Shown here in pieces: positions 1-13,009 of a DNA stretch of 64,000 nt. Under the pieces are notes generated by a model. That model had not been told where the DNA came from. It did not search any database and saw only the letters and a program-made list of their open reading frames with translations. Made by a program: the position numbers and the translations under genes. How positions within the stretch are numbered: position 1 is the stretch's first letter; each line of letters opens with the position of its first letter. The stretch comes from Linyphia triangularis (Eukaryota; Arthropoda; Arachnida; Araneae; Linyphiidae). The stretch is from positions 36,659,365 to 36,723,364 of the forward strand of contig OZ021722.1 of NCBI GenBank assembly GCA_963978545.1, in the 5' to 3' direction.

Positions 1-737
1 TATATTTGGTCCTTAATTCTTTGTATTTTTATTAATCTGATTTAAATATATTAAATTTCAACATAATATTGCTAAATACGTTACTAATATAGTAAAATAA
101 CTGTAAAATATAGAGACGATTTTAAATTTCTATATTATATTACATTAAGGAAGTAACAACAAAAAAATGCTAAGGGAAAATATCAATGTATTCATAATTA
201 TTTAGAATACATTTACAATTTTAATACCAATTTAATTTTTGGAAGCCTAATAAATAAATTTAAGAAAAAATAGCACATAATGAATAAGTTATTTAAAAAT
301 AACCAATTCATTAATGTACTATTTTTCTTAAGTTAAAATGGATTTATATTTCAGCTTTATAAAGAATAAAGTGTTCGCAAAACTTTATTAAGTTTATCTC
401 ACAAATGCATATACTCTTAAATTCAGGTAATAGCAAGAGTTTTCTAAAATCACGAAAGCTGAAATTTGAATAGTTGAAAATTCCGAGAGCGAGAGAAAAA
501 GCTAGTTTTCTAAAATTCCTAGGTTGCAATAAAATGCATTGCAACCTAAAAGTTTAAAAAAGAATGATCTTCTAAAAAAACCGTCACAGCTAAAAACTCT
601 TTCAATACGCTGGTTTTTAATTACATTATGAGCAAAAGTTTTTGTGAGTGTAGAACTTATATTCTTGTTTTCTGTGGTTTATATCATAATAACTTTTATC
701 TTGACACCTCCCAATTGATTCTTTACCAGAATACATC
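1..737. other. AT-rich DNA without recognised gene
   Basis: No long open reading frame, RNA gene or repeat boundary was seen here. The sequence is simple AT-rich noncoding DNA with short A and T runs. Confidence 0.5.
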
Positions 738-1145
738 TCAGTTCTTCCAACCAGCACACACAAAACTAATTTCACCACAGCTTCCATAATCCGTTTCTAA
801 TATCCAACTTCTACTTTCACAAAGATATACAACAAACATCAAAAGAAGCCAAATCCCGTCCTTTTGGTAACAAAGCAACCTCACTTTACGGAAAACAGCC
901 CTGCACCTAGAAAAAAGGTCCAGTGTCATTATCATCCTCTTAGACAGAACAGCCGCAACATTTCCTCCATAGTGTAATTTCTCCTCGTGTTTTCTGCAGC
1001 ATCTTGAACGACGTATAAATGGAGGTTGAAGAGTAAACCGACAAGTCCAATAGATGCGAGGAACATCACACATTAAATAGAAGGAAAAACGCACTGATCG
1101 ATGGCTCGGCGAATCGGGAAAAGCGCTCGGACTGCCAAACGTCAC
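738..1145 (-). other. Higher-GC block with a 135-codon minus-strand ORF
   Basis: This stretch is less AT-rich than its surroundings and holds an uninterrupted minus-strand frame of 135 codons. A second overlapping minus-strand frame has an ATG followed by a short hydrophobic, signal-peptide-like run (MFLASIGLVGLLFNL) and stops after about 45 codons. The two frames cannot both be coding, and neither matches a family I recognise. There is no convincing splice site, promoter or poly(A) signal tied to either. It could be a conserved noncoding element, an exon fragment or chance. No function is proposed. Confidence 0.2.
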
Positions 1146-4100
1146 TTAACGATGAGTACGACCATCGATCAAAAAATCCATTTTGCTTGGTCCGGTTTTG
1201 CTCGATGAGAACTATTTTTTTTTCCTTCTCAGTTCAAGTTACAGTGTTTTTCTTGAAGAAACTTCTTGTGGTCCAATAGACGTGGTTTTCTTTCTTTTTT
1301 TTTTTTTTTTCAGTATCGATATTTAATTATGATTGCTGTATTTTTTTAGTGGAAGTGGAGGAATTTGAATGTTGTGAAGTTTTATTGAAAGACAGTAGAT
1401 TTTTCCAGTGAAAAATGTTTCGTAAATGGAACTGACTGATAGTATTTCTTTGTCAACCATATAATGTATAGCATAAATGTTAAAACTAAATCCAAATAAG
1501 TAATTAATAAATTACGTCTTAGTACTCTCCAATAAAAAGTATTCTGTTTTATACACAAAAATTTTACTTTTTTTTTTTTTTTTTTTTACTTTGAAAACTT
1601 TTTTCGGGTTAAAATAAATTAAAATCCATTAAAAAATATTTAGTATAATTTTATTTTATTACTAATTTATTTTCAGTTAATCTCATTTGTAGAGGAGTCC
1701 ATTTTTGCTTCAGACCAGATGTACTTTGTGTGTGCTCACATTTTCAGCACTCTTAATAAAAATAAGTTATAATCGTGAATAAAAGTGACAACCTCTAGCG
1801 ACACATACACCAATCACAATTCTAACTTAAAAAGCAGAGCAAGCAGAAATGTAAATATTATAGTGCCATCCAATGGTCAAAGATACATCTGAGTTCCTTA
1901 TGCTAGTCGTTGTCGGATTCAATAACTAAAATTATACCTGGATAGCATAACTGCTAAAATCCAAATGCAATAAAAACATTACGCCTTAGACATTTAATTT
2001 CCCATTGAAAGTATTCTGTTATACAAATACTTTATGAATTTTTTACTTTTTACGAAATGAAAATTGTAATACATTCTATTTTCATTTGATATCTAACCTT
2101 ATGATGATGCAAAAGAAATTTTATTTGGGTAAAAACAGGTTATTTATTTTTGAGTATCCTGTTTTAATAGTTTAAGGACAATACTAAATATTTCTCCAAT
2201 TTAAAATGCGTTACATTTCCAATCTAAAGTTTACAATATGATTAGTATACTAAATTATAATATGAATAGTATAGCAAAACCTCTATGTATAACAGTTTGA
2301 TAAGAAATTCACTACTTAAACAGAACTTGAATTTTTAGATTTGTAACTCATTTAATATCAATTCTCATTTAATATAAATCATAAGATCAAATGTGTAGTT
2401 TGATTAAATAGACTGTCAAAAATGGAGAAAACAGTATGTTTTAATATTTGTGATTCCTTATGGGGAACGGTTCTTTTCTGTTGATTACTATGTAAATTTA
2501 ATATTGTCATGTTATTAAAATATGTACTTTAATTTTCTCTTGAAAACGGTTTAGTTTTGATTGAACAAATTTTACTTGCCATAAAATATAACGGTTCATT
2601 ATGATGTTATTTAATTGTGCAAGCTTCCAAGTACACATTCACCTAAATTAATAAATTAATCTTTCAAACTTGTTTATTAAAACTTCTTAAGTTTGCAAAT
2701 ATTAATTTACTCCATTGTTTTAAATGAAATAAGCAAAGCACGAAACGTGATACATATTTCCAGTCAAATTAAACACGGCTATTATTTTTACCGAGTTAGA
2801 AAAACAAAATTAAATGGGATGAGTATTAAAATAATTACAATACTTTGACAAATGTGTATTTCTTCATTAAACCACTTTATTTATTTTAAGTTATAATCAT
2901 GATATATATTATTTTAACAGCTTATGCTTGATGATTCTATTTGATATCCCCTTCAGAGCTAATTTATTTAAGCACCAGTCCATCCATTTATTTAAATTTG
3001 AATTTCACAATAACTAACCTCATTGCACATTGAGGAAAATCTGAAATTTTTTTAATTTTTTTAATTACTTGTTTCGATTTTATATAAACTTCATTTTGTT
3101 TGCACCGTTTTTCAAAGTAAAGTAAATACTTAATGATAGGTAGCACATGGGTATTTTGCCTCGGAAACAGAGACTCAAGGAAAATTTGGCAGTACATGCC
3201 AAAGCTCAAGCATCGTTCCAAAACACATTTAAAAAAAAAAAAATAGAAGTGTCAAAACCATCGCAAAACATATTTTTCATCCCTCCTCTCTTTCTATAAC
3301 ACTATATTTTAATTTTAAAACTCTGTCTCAACATTTCAAACTTCGAGTATATTTTATCAGCACTAGGCTAGATTGGCCAAGATCCATAGCAACGGCCAGT
3401 CTACAACGGTTCACATCGGGATTATCCAGTGTTTAGTCCATATTGGCCAGCGGATTTGTGCTACTAGGGATAAAGCTTGGGACAGTTATACGTGATAGAA
3501 AATCTAGCAAACTGAGAATAAAATTTAATTTTTTCTTTCACTTTCATCATTATATAATTATCAAAAAAAATTAACTAAATGTTTAGTCAATATCAAAGGA
3601 CTCGCTAATTCCAAAGATAATAACGATGATTTTGTAACTAAATATTGCCACACATTTGATCAGATGAGCTACATTAAAAAGACATTTGTTTTCCAAACTT
3701 CATACATGATAACCTAACAGCAACTTCATCTTCATCAAATGTAAATTTTTTTCCTTCATAGGTAGCTGGACATTTGATAGTGCTTATTTAGAAGTTTTTA
3801 CTCTTCTTCCACCCCTAAAAGCTAGGATATTCGCAATTACGATAAAATTTCTTTTTGTACAACCTGAAGAGCGAGTGACGATTTTCGTATTTATATATAA
3901 AGAAAAGAAAACTTAAGGAAGCATATTGTCTGCTTGAATATAAAATTATTTGTGATGGCCTCGTTAAAATAAACAGCTTAATCAAAAATCTACTTAAAAA
4001 TAATTATAAAATCCCTCAATTAGTTATGAAAATCATATTTAAGAAAAACCTAAATTTTTTGTAGTCATATCATTCCAGGGCTAACAGAACATGTTGTGCC

Positions 4101-5902
4101 AACACATATAAAAAACTTATTTTACCTAACGGATATAGATTTCATTAAATACTTTTAAGAAATACGTAAAAAAAGTGGAACAATATTTTTTTTTTTTTTT
4201 TTTTTATTTCTTTATAAAATATTGTTTATAAATTTCAAAATACAGGATGATCTAAAAGTAACAGAACTTTTATAAATTCAATAATTCATCAATACTTAGG
4301 AGTAATAAGAAACGATGTTCACAGATATGATGAGAATAGCTTCTTCTGCACATGAAGTAAAATATTGTTCTATTTTAGTTAACGTATGTTATTTTACATT
4401 AAAACCTAACTTTACTTTTAACAACCTTCACATGCTTGAATAACTGGGAGATCACAGATATCTACAACTCCATCTATTGATGAAAAATCCAACTATTTTT
4501 ATGTTTGTGGAGAAAAATACAATTTCTTAAGCATCTCTGTGAAAGTCATATAATTCTACTGCAAAACGTTCAATAATTATGAAATTTTTAAAATGCATAT
4601 TACCATTGGATCACCCAGCAACAAAATTTAAGTTATGTAATAACGACGTGCATAAATTTCAAGCGTAGTGCAAAGCTTTAAAATAGCTCTAATTTAACCA
4701 ATAAACATCAGTTCAATTTTTATCCGCACATTTCTAGCTCACATCTTGACAAAAACAGGGTCTCTCTAGTTATAAGCCTAACCCTATAATTTGTCTACTC
4801 CCTGTGCTAAATATTCTACAAATTGTTTATTTGCTTCATTTTCCCAAATTAATTATAAATGAATACATTTTAATGAGAAAATTCCACTAAAATTATAATA
4901 TTTTAGTATTGAAGAAAAGAAATACAAGAAATTTCCAGTTTGATTTTATTTGCCAAACAATACATTTCGGCTTATGTAAATTCAATTAACAAGCCATTCA
5001 CACAAAGTATGCTTCACCTTTAAAGGAAAACAATACTTCGAATTTCAATGTGAATGCTTTCATCTACAACTGCAGAATCAAAATGTAAAGCCGCATTCAA
5101 AAAATCCCACGAGATCCTAAAAAGTAAAAAGAAAACAAATAAAATTCAGAATGCATGGTTTCAAATAATATTTCATGGAAATTTTCAACCTACGCAGACA
5201 GCATATCGAGCGCGCGCCGTTTTAAATTCAAATACATCCAAAGTAAGAACTCACATATACCGATATACCCAATGATATTTTATTCCTACTATACGGCATT
5301 TGATGCCGTGAAATCCATTTCGAAAAAATAAAATTCTATTCGTATATTACCGCCATTTCTATATTTTCCTTGCATCTGACAACTGCGATTTCGTTGGCGG
5401 TAAGTATAATAGGAGGAGGAAAGCTGTGATATATAAAAACATTAAATATTTTTCTAAGCCAAATAGTTCTGACTTTTATCATATTTCCCTCAGCCCAAAT
5501 CGAATTACTCGCGATATTCAAATGTTTGACTTTAAAGTTGGAAATACTTGATTCGAGTGTTTTGTTCCAGCAATTTTTTCAGATCAGATCCCATTTGCAG
5601 ATTTCTTTTATTAAAATATAAGCGGCAGTTCTAGGATATCGATTAATCATTCTTGTGAAATGCTATAGAAATGTATTAAATCAATCGTATCAAATTATAT
5701 ATTTACAATTTAATTTGTTTTGATATGAGTTGTTATTTTTATATATATATACTATGTTTGTTATTTATAAAAGAAATATATTGAAAAAGATGTTTTTATT
5801 GCTCTAGATGCATGAGCACACAAATTTTTTGTAACATAGTATTTTTAAAAATTACTTAGGTTATTCCCATCGCACAATTTCTTTAGGTGTAAAGGATCAT
5901 AT
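1146..5902. other. Intergenic or intronic DNA, no gene seen
   Basis: Nearly 5 kb of AT-rich sequence with poly-T and poly-A tracts (for example near 1290, 1570 and 4187). Only short chance ORFs are present. No repeat boundary could be defined. Confidence 0.45.
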
Positions 5903-6235
5903 TGTTGCGTGGATGGGTTCGAAAGATTTGAAGCCAAAGCAGATCAAAACTTGCAGAAATTTATTCCAATACAACTCTTCACAGATTCTCTTACAACTCC
6001 GGAACTTCTCGTTCTAGAAGACTCAATACAGCTCTTTTCACAACAATAGAGCACGAAACAGCAGTTAAAAACTTGACAACACAGCTGCTAAATCGCCGCA
6101 AAAGACAATGCAATACAGTTCGCTTTAGAACTACTCGGAATGTTCACTGAGACTCGGTAATTCCAGTCAACTAACCAGTCAACTAATTCAGTGACTCAAA
6201 ATCAACAACTCACTTCCCCGCTCTCTTGGTCAGCC

Positions 6236-6242
6236 TTATATA
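6236..6242 (-). promoter_or_regulatory. TATA box of the solo LTR
   Basis: TATATA motif in a locally GC-richer setting, placed about 275 bases before the AATAAA of the same LTR on the minus strand. This is the expected U3/R arrangement of an LTR promoter. Activity is inferred. Confidence 0.5.
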
Positions 6243-6339
6243 GGACAGGTGAATCTTCATGAATCTTCTAGAGGTAGATATTTGGAGAACTTTCCACATC
6301 GTAGTCGAAAAGTCCTATACATGTACATGGGGACCGAAA

Positions 6340-6462
6340 ATGTCGCCAAATGGTCGCCAAGTTTGGCGGTATTTGGCAATTTCTCGCCAAATTTGGCGAC
6401 AAAAATTAGTCGCCAAAACCGTCGCCAACTTGGCACTATCTCGCCATTTGGCCAGATTGCCA
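6340..6462. repeat. Cluster of TTTGGCGA / TCGCCAAA sites in LTR U3
   Basis: About 120 bases contain six TCGCCA(A) cores and several TTTGGC cores in both orientations, including the near-perfect palindrome TCGCCAAATTTGGCGA. The cluster lies roughly 100-220 bp upstream of the LTR's TATA box on the minus strand. The core resembles an E2F half-site (TTTGGCGC-type). An enhancer role is an inference. Confidence 0.6.
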
Positions 6463-6944
6463 TTAAAAAAATTTAAATGCCCTGCTCCTTGTAAAACTCG
6501 TTATCAAGCATCAAGAGACTCATTGCAGGGAAACAAACTATTGCATTGCCTTATGCGAAATGTACATAAACTTTACTATTTACAAAATTAACACTACGAA
6601 ATATTTACAAATATACAAAAATTCTTAACAATATATAGTTTGATATCCATGCTTTGTCATACTATTACTATTTAATTTAAATTAAAATCTTAATTTCAAA
6701 GTATATTACTTAATAACAGTTTTGTTACAAAATTGGACCTGAATATACAAGGAGCTTGCATTCAAAATTTGTCGAATTCGTTTTTGAAAATCTAGTTAAG
6801 ATCAGCGATATTTCGCCACTCACACTTACCCTTGATTTAACACTTTGTGTGAAAACAATATCACTTGCATCTCACCCAAAAGTTTCATTTAAATATTACA
6901 ATGAACCCACAGATGTAACCCATATTCAAAGCAAGGGCTTCATT

Positions 6945-7152
6945 TATAGACTGAGTGACGATTGCAAGTTTAGATGCCCTATCAAACATCATTCAAAATT
7001 TTTTATAGAATGTAAGAACGTAGAGAAATGTTAGTTGATTATGAATACACACTGGTCTTCCAGTGCAAAAACAGTGGAAACTATTCAAAAATAGACTTTT
7101 AATGCGTTGAACTAAATCCGATTACCGATTATAATTTGTCAAATATAATGCG

Positions 7153-7183
<31 letters not shown>

Positions 7184-8190
7184 GTAACCCGCCATTCTTT
7201 AATTTTGAATGAGGAAAGGACCAGAAAGTTTGATTTCTTTGGTGACGTCTAAAAAAGAGTAATCAATTGAGGCCAAAGAAGTCAAATCGTCTGTTTCCTG
7301 TCTCTTTGACTTTGAAAATTAAAGAGTGGTGGATTAACAAATAACTAGAGGTGTGGAACATCGCACAACTTTCAATTTCAGGCCAATATGGCGATATTAT
7401 TTTTTTAGATAATTCTTGTATGGATCTTTAAAAAAAAAAAATATGGCTAAAATTGTGATTTTGGCGATATACTTTCCGATAATCCTTATATTATCCTTTA
7501 TTATAAGCGAAACTGAGATGAAAAAACGATCGTCGATGAGGTATGCTCAAGGAAAGAGAACTGTGTGTTGAAGGCATTCGTTTTTCAACTTTTTACGTCA
7601 TTAAAGCATTTTTACTGGAATTTCGGAGGTGAGGAAATTTAGAACAACTTAAGAGGTATTAGTACAGCGATTTTTTTTTCAAAATCGTTGTAGCCATTTT
7701 TTTAGCAATCATTGAAAAACCTTATTTTTTCAATGGCAGCTACCTAACACGCATGCGCGATTTTGACGAAAACCTTAATGGTAGATCCCATGGCCACCAG
7801 CAACCCGCATACCAAATTTGAACATTGTAGGTCAATTTGTTTGGGAGTATACTCCCTATGTATAATACATATGTGTAATTGAAAGTAAAAAAGAATGTTC
7901 AAATTAGGCCAAAGAAGTCGAATCATCTATTTCCTGTCTCATTGAAAATTAAACAGCAGCAATAAAAATTAAACAGTTAGCAAATAAAAAAGAATGATCA
8001 TTATTTGCAAGTTATGACATATTTGACGATCGGATTTAGTGCCACACATTCAAATCGATTTTTAATAGTTTTGACCAATTTTTCCCTGGAAGACCAGTGT
8101 TTTCATGATTTACTAACATTACATTGTATAAAATTTCAGAATGATGTTCTATGGGATACCTAAACTTTCAATCGCCTCTCAGACAATTAT
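6945..8190. repeat. Foldback element with ~200-bp inverted arms
   Basis: The left arm (about 6945-7160) and the right arm (about 8000-8190) are imperfect reverse complements of each other. Both contain a core reading ACACTGGTCTTCCAG and a shared CTAAATCCGAT block. A second, shorter foldback (about 7185-7335) sits inside the left half, and a further copy of its GGCCAAAGAAGTC motif recurs at about 7899. The middle is occupied by a copy of another dispersed repeat. No target duplication was identified, so the exact ends are approximate. The short ORF at 6756-7034 overlaps the arm and is probably not a gene. Confidence 0.5.
7345..7890 (+). repeat. Dispersed repeat family 1, copy 1
   Basis: This block matches 50335-51000 over most of its length and 16485-16930 in part. 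Shared landmarks in order are GTGTGGAACATCGCACAAC, a poly-A run of about 12, TTTGGCGATATACTTT, GGTATGCTCAAGG, CATTCGTTTTTCAACTT, GCGCATGCGCGATTTTGACG and CAAATTTGAACAT. No coding frame is conserved. The family is not identified; a non-autonomous transposon is likely. Confidence 0.6.
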
Positions 8191-9465
8191 ATTTTGCTAA
8201 TTTTTAACATTTAAAAAAAAAAAAATTGTGAATAATTAAGTAACACAAAATGACTACCACTACACTAAACGTAACTCGATCTCACAGTCACACCCTAAAA
8301 GCCACGAGCGACGACAACAATAGGTGCTACACATCAACCCCTTCCTATTGAAATTCCTCCTTTTGTCATCACATCTACAAGGGATTCCTCCGGGGGCGTG
8401 CGAAACTGTCAGCAGACGATTTCTTGGCAAGAGATAGACGATCTGGAGGTGTCGACCTTATTCCAGGTATCATCAGTAATCACAAGAAATCTCCCCTCCT
8501 TTAGACAACCACCTCTGAAACGACTTGCTTTCTTTGACATCCCTGAGGTGTAATGGAACTCTTTTAGGACATTTTGTCGAGACAGGAAAATATCACCGAT
8601 TTATCAAATCCTGTTTTGTTTGAGGATGAGATAGAGAGGATTAAATTTAACAGAGAAGCAATTAAATGAAGCAGTGAGGAAGTGTTTACTATAAAAGTTC
8701 GTACTGATCGTGATAATGTTTTCAGTAGAAAATGGTGATTGATTCCTGTATCTCATTCAAGAACTTTAAAAATGTTGATCTTTCAAATAAAATAAATTCC
8801 GAAGGCATTCACACTACAGCTATGATACATCGGATGGTTTATGTTGTATATGTATTGGAATTTTATATTTAGTTACATATTTTTCTAGGTGATAATTTTT
8901 CGAGATAATTTGGGCAATTAATTATCCTCCTCAAAAATATAAAATATTTTAACCTGCCTAACGGAAGAATACTATTTAAATAATTTATAACATAAAAACT
9001 TACATTTTTTCATACTCTGGCATCGACCTTTCCCACAATTTACTTTTTCTATAAATGCCATAGTTTACATATTTGTCAAATATTTAAATTCTTAATAAGC
9101 TTGTTTTTAAAAGCTGACAGATTCTGCTTCATTTTAGATTATACGATACAAGATTTCTTGAAAAATCAATTGTACCAATTGATTATTTTCTGTAGTCAAA
9201 GTTTTGGTGAAAATAATGCTTTTCCAGTAGATTATTTTAATGTTTGTTATTAATTTAGGAAAAAATTATGACATTGAAATGTTAAAAAATAACTTTTCTT
9301 ATAGAATCAGGCACATATTTACAATTCCAATAATCTGGGTCTTCTTTAATCAGAGTTCGAAAATATTCAGCGTGATATTCATTCTGCCATTAAAGAGTAG
9401 CAGTTAGCTCTTTTGTAATTTTGATACTCAAAAACGAGGAGAAGAAGTTTAACATTGACATATAA
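8191..9465. other. Intergenic DNA with a GC-richer patch
   Basis: No gene recognised. The part at about 8270-8600 is richer in C and G than its neighbours, but both strands are broken by stops. The remainder is AT-rich. Confidence 0.4.
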
Positions 9466-9530
9466 TCTACATCTATAATAATAAAACAAGCTGTGTGCCT
9501 GTCTGTCTGTGGCTCTGTTGATCTATAGAA

Positions 9531-10450
9531 ATCTACTTAAAATTGGAGTAGAGCTTTGAAATTTTCAATATAAGAAGTTTTGGCTTTCTAATTTTATGTA
9601 TATCAAGCAGAATGTTAAAATTTTAATTAGTTCTTTTTTAATTAATTTTTTTAATTAATTTATTTTTTACAAAGTTACTTCAAATAGAGATACAGCTCTG
9701 AAATTTTGAACATAAGTAGTTTTAGCCTTCTAACTGGACTTTTAGAAAACATAATGCTAAAGTTTTAATTATTTATTTTTAATTAATTTTCTTAATTAAT
9801 TTTTTAAAAAATTACAAAACGACTTCTAATAGGGCTACAGTTCTGAAATTTTCAGCATAAGTAGTTTTTGCCTTCTAATAGGACTTTTGAAAAACATAAT
9901 TTTAAACTTTCATTTATTTCCTTTTTAATTAATTAATATATATTTTACAAAACGATTTCTAAGAGGCTACAGCTCTGAAATTTTCAACATAAGTAGTTTT
10001 AGCCTTTTAATTGGACTTTTGAAAAACAGAATATTACATTCTTATTTAGTTTTTCTTTAATTAATTTTTGTAATTAAGTAATAAATATTTTACAAAATGA
10101 TTTCTAATAAGGCTACAGCTCTAAAATTTTAAACATAAGTAGTTTTGGCCTTCAAATTGGACTTTTGAAAAACAGAATTTTGAAATTTTATTTGTTTTTG
10201 AATTAATTAATTAATAAATATTTTACAAAACGATTTCTAACTGGGCTGCATTTCTGAAATTTTCAACACAAATAGTTTTGGCCTTCTAATTGGACTTTTG
10301 ACAAAAAGAACGTTAAAATTTTAGTTTGTTTTTTAATGAATTTTTAATTGTTATTTTCACAAAAAGCGACTTCTAATAAGCCTAGAGCTCTAATAGTTTC
10401 AAGATAAGTAGTTTTGACCTTCTAATTTTGCTTTTTACAAACATCACGTG
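9531..10450 (+). repeat. ~140-bp tandem repeat, about seven units
   Basis: Units begin near 9531, 9678, 9822, 9955, 10099, 10230 and 10368. Each carries, in order, a GACTTCTAATAGGGCTACAG-like block, CTGAAATTTTCA, AAGTAGTTTTGGCCTTCTAA, GGACTTTTGAAAAACA, and an AT-only spacer rich in TTAATTAA. The AT spacer varies most in length. It forms the bulk of the Helitron. Confidence 0.8.
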
Positions 10451-10569
10451 TTAAAATATTCTTAAAGGTGTGTTTATACGAGTAATTAAATAGGAATTTT
10501 TTTATTGTTTCTCGACAAGGAAGGGCTCTAATATTAAGGCTTTAAGTAGCAATTAGTTTTTAGTGTGTG

Positions 10570-10747
10570 AAGCGACTTTATGCTTACGCAACAATGAACC
10601 TTTCATCGAGCAAAGCTAGCTCATGTTTGCATAGCAATGAACCTTTCAACGAGTTAAGTAAGCCTGTGCTTATGTGTCAATGACTTTTTCAGCGAGCGTA
10701 CCGAGCTCGATTTTGCTTTGCGATGAACCTTCCTGCGAGCGAAGCTC
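10570..10747 (+). repeat. ~55-bp tandem repeat near Helitron 3' end
   Basis: Four diverged units carry CAATGAACCTTTCA-like cores followed by CGAGC-AAAGCTAGCTC-like sequence. They occupy the last third of the Helitron, before the terminal CTAG. Confidence 0.65.
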
Positions 10748-10859
10748 CAAAAATTGGAGCCTATACACCACTGACGGATTTCCGCAACGCGAGGCATCAC
10801 AGCTGACTAAAATATTGCACATGGTAAAATTGTGTAGCGAAGCACTGGTATTCAGCTAG

Positions 10860-13009
10860 TCTATCCATAAAGAAAACAAATTATACGTGTACATGAATTT
10901 TTTTTTATAAGAAAATACAATTTTATTCCGATCTTGATACAAATTTTGTACACTTGATCTTTAAAACACGAAGAGGAATTGCTTGCTCATGATAATCGGA
11001 TACCTAATTTTCTTCCCACGTTTTATTAAGATGGTGAAATCGAGGATATATTGACAAAAGGGGATATAATAATAATAATTTAAAATAAACTGTACAGGAT
11101 TTTTTTTTTCTTTCTTTAGATATATTGACAAATTCAGATGATCGGGAATACAATTCAGTCTGATGTTTTGTTGTTGAGGTGAAGAAATCGAGGGTAGGAA
11201 GTAGGGGGTGAGGGGGGGGGGGAGAGAGAATGCTCATAACCTGCAATCGTCTGAACATTTTTAACCGGTCTTCTGTACCGGATAACTCGGGGTACTTCAT
11301 ATAGTTTTAAACAAAGATAGTTTTAAAAAATTATCATTTCAGAGTTGAATCTAGTACGATAGTCTTTTCCTTCTTACTCGGACAACTTTGAAAGGCTAAT
11401 TTAGTAACGAATCAGAATGGAATATGAGGATACTTAAATTTAAAAAATGTATATGTAATTGGATCAACTTATATAGATAATAAATTTAATTAGTTCTAGA
11501 AGTCACAACTGTTAAATGTACGGTATAAAGTATTTTATTAAAAAGTTATCCAAATGAACATGTATAATTCTACTATACTGTTTACTGGTTTAGTGATCTT
11601 ATAATATATTATTTAATCCCCATATTGTCCTCTTCAATCTCGGGGATCATTGATGCAATATCTATGACATACTATAACTCAAAAAACCATCAACAGCTCC
11701 AGAAATGAAATGGCTTGTAATGGGTGTAAAATTTGTGTTTACAATGTCAAGCAATCCAATCCTTGAGAAATTTTGAATACAATTACTTCAAAGATGGGAT
11801 TTATATACTGCTCAATATGAAATTGCATTTTATTATAAAAATCATTATATTAAAAAAATATATACAACTTATTTTTACATGTATTTGAATAACTTGTAGA
11901 TATTAATTAATTTTTAAATGAAATGATGTAAGCTAAAACTTTTTTAAATAATCAAAGCTTTCTTAACTTTGAAATAGTTATTCCAGTTCAATTAATTACG
12001 ATTTCTAATTTTTCTCTGGTACATTTTCCTTAGTTGTTCAAAATATTTTATTAAAAATACATATAATATTTACTTTTTCTACTTTTGAAAACGAGATGGC
12101 GCCACAACATTAGTTCTTGTGAGATTATAATATAATGATTGAATTCGTTTCCGTCTTTAAATGTGATCTCCAACAACCATACATGTAAACTTACATGTGC
12201 CCTTGGACATAAACCTCCTCCTCCCCCTTAATAATTAAAAAATCCGGATAAAATAGTTATTTCATTCGTACACTAAGTTTAGTTTTAAAGAGTAAAGCTT
12301 TTAGAAAAAACATATCTTAAAAATAATTACGGTTTGTTGTAAAAAAAGAAACTGACAAATTTAGGAGTGTTAACAAGAAACCTAATTAAAATTTCAGGAA
12401 ACAGGGGTAATGGTCGGTTATATTTTTTGAAATTTATCTGCTCAGATTTAGGGAGATTCTAATTGCAAGTGACACCAATGTGTGTACCCGAATTCATTTA
12501 CGTAAATACCTCTAGTTTCTAAACATGCGCAAGAAGAACTTAATTTGATACTTCTACCCATAACCTATGCCACCCCCCCCCCTCCCTTATCATCCTGGGC
12601 CTAAGCCCCTGCAATATTTTTGAAAACTTTATGCAAACAACATTTCTGCATTGTAAAAGAATAAGCCAGGCAAAGAAGGCACTGCTACTAGACGGTTTAT
12701 GATGGATTATGGTGGATTATTTTGATCATAATGCAATATTGTGCATATGATCCGCGGTAATTGACACAAAAGTTTAGGAAGTCTATTGTATTATCACTAT
12801 CAAAAAGCTCTGACATTAAAGAGAAAATTGAAGGGTCAGGTATGGTTCAAAAATAAAATGTAGTATACCAAATAGAGAAAAAAGGTTACTTTAAAAATAA
12901 AAACATTCAAGTAATTCCTTTTTACTTAAGTATAGTTGTTTCAAAAAATGAATGAAGACATGTAATACTCTGTATTCTAGTACTACTAATACTACATATA
13001 ATATAATAA
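10860..13009. other. Intergenic DNA, no gene seen
   Basis: AT-rich sequence with a poly-G run at 11212-11222 and a poly-C run at 12573-12582. ORFs are short and low-complexity. Nothing else recognised. Confidence 0.45.

Larger units (their letters stand above)
5903..6630 (-). mobile_element. Solo LTR, Gypsy-like, minus strand
   Basis: The 728-bp block begins TGTTGCG and ends TTAACA, so on its own (minus) strand it runs TGTTAA to CGCAACA, the usual TG...CA ends. It is flanked by the 4-bp direct repeat ATAT at 5899-5902 and 6631-6634. Reading on the minus strand it has a long U3, a TATATA box (6236-6242) and an AATAAA poly(A) signal (complement at about 5960-5965), followed by a short U5. No internal gag-pol lies on either side, so this is a solo LTR left by LTR-LTR recombination. 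Assignment to Gypsy is inferred from the 4-bp duplication and ends only. Confidence 0.72.
9466..10859 (+). mobile_element. Non-autonomous Helitron
   Basis: The 5' end begins TC after a host A and runs into a TATAATAATAAAACAAGC stretch followed by TGCCTGTCTGTCTGTGG, a start typical of arthropod Helitrons. The 3' end is CAGCTAG followed by T, matching the CTRR end and A^T insertion site known for Helitrons. No Rep/helicase coding remains. The inside is made of about seven ~140-bp tandem units followed by four ~55-bp units. The first TC could instead be the one at 9472. A shorter relative lies at about 38133-38400. Confidence 0.68.

Noticed and set aside
6249..6591. Three overlapping ORFs of 68-110 codons
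   Set aside because: They lie in the U3 of a solo LTR, and the open frames arise from the repeated TTTGGCGA motif.
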